Of a stretch of DNA of 50,871 nucleotides, positions 50,635 to 50,871 are shown piece by piece. The notes under the pieces were generated by a model. The model was not told the DNA's origin. It did not search any database and worked only from the letters and a program-made list of their open reading frames with translations. The DNA comes from DATEJJ01 sp039649115 (lineage in GTDB: Bacteria > Actinomycetota > Actinomycetes > Mycobacteriales > Micromonosporaceae). A program made the translations under genes and the position numbers. Where the stretch lies: the NCBI GenBank assembly GCA_039649115.1, contig JBBWZQ010000353.1, positions 1 to 50,871 on the forward strand, in the 5' to 3' direction. The stretch's first letter is position 1, and every line of letters starts with the position of its first letter.

Positions 50635-50871
50635 ATGGACGATGCGCGGAGGAAGCTGCGACTGATCGGCGTGCCCAGCAGCGCCGGGGCACACGCGCCC
50701 GGCCTGGAGCGGGGCCCGGCGCACCTGCGCGAAGCGCGCATACACGAGGAACTCTGCGCCGCCGGGCTGGACGTGGCGGACGGCGGTGACCTGCCGGTCG
50801 CCGAGTTCGATCCGGCACGGGGCGGGTCGGGCGCGCGGAACCTGGCCGCCGTGCTGCGCACCGTCCGGCTG
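50635..50871 (+). CDS. Arginase/agmatinase-family protein, N-terminal part
   Basis: Only the first 79 residues are in the window. KLRLIGVPSSAGAHAPGLER and GPAHLREARI match the start of the ureohydrolase (arginase/agmatinase) family, where a manganese enzyme cleaves guanidino compounds. ATG 50635 is preceded by an AGGAGGG site. The metal-binding motifs would lie beyond the window, so substrate cannot be given. Confidence 0.8.
   Translation, partial: MDDARRKLRLIGVPSSAGAHAPGLERGPAHLREARIHEELCAAGLDVADGGDLPVAEFDPARGGSGARNLAAVLRTVRL

Noticed and set aside
1..50871. tRNA, rRNA or insertion sequences
   Set aside because: No cloverleaf, rRNA conserved segment, transposase gene or terminal inverted repeat was recognised in the parts I could read.

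Overview
The window is GC-rich actinobacterial DNA with many GTG starts. It carries flagellar export genes, a large chemotaxis operon, a GsmA-like peptidoglycan hydrolase and an unusual density of two-component genes. That mix suggests a motile, zoospore-forming member of the Micromonosporaceae close to Actinoplanes. This is an inference from gene content; no rRNA or tRNA gene is seen that could confirm it.

Layout. (1) 1-168: the end of an erythromycin-esterase-like gene, with an in-frame stop near the window edge. (2) 304-6487, plus strand: flagellar export genes fliQ, fliR, flhB, flhA, an FlhF-like gene without a P-loop and two small genes; fliP is not next to fliQ. (3) 14593-6508, minus strand: a response regulator and a compact chemotaxis operon cheA-cheW-unknown-cheB-cheR-cheY-cheX-cheY-cheX-like. 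(4) 14751-17620, minus strand: a secreted subtilase and a secreted GH26-like glycosidase. (5) 17802-23840: a small zinc-ribbon-like protein, two sensor kinases (one with a degenerate ATPase domain), an OmpR-type regulator, a PHP protein, an SRPBCC protein and an unknown. (6) 23878-27063, plus strand: a glucosaminidase (GsmA-like), a CHAP hydrolase and an unknown secreted protein. (7) 27176-41052: a Wzx/Wzy-type extracellular polysaccharide cluster with seven glycosyltransferases, flippase, polymerase, chain-length protein and a divergent priming glycosyl-phosphotransferase. (8) 41063-50420: a signalling island with two near-identical membrane kinase/receiver pairs facing each other across a six-domain phosphorelay kinase, plus a pseudokinase-receiver protein and a lone receiver. 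(9) 50635-end: the start of an arginase-family gene.

How the parts may work together (inference). FlhA/FlhB/FliQ/FliR build the flagellar export gate, and the Che operon controls rotation. Sequences resembling the flagellar sigma-factor (FliA) promoter of Actinoplanes, CTCA-N15-17-GCCGAA, lie before flhA, before the secreted gene at 25870 and, more weakly, before cheA and the glucosaminidase gene. Motility and spore-wall remodelling may therefore share a regulon.

The most unusual parts are the mirrored kinase island with its H-to-Y pseudokinase, the FlhF-like protein without a nucleotide-binding motif, and the CheA with an extra repeat module and two CheW-like domains.
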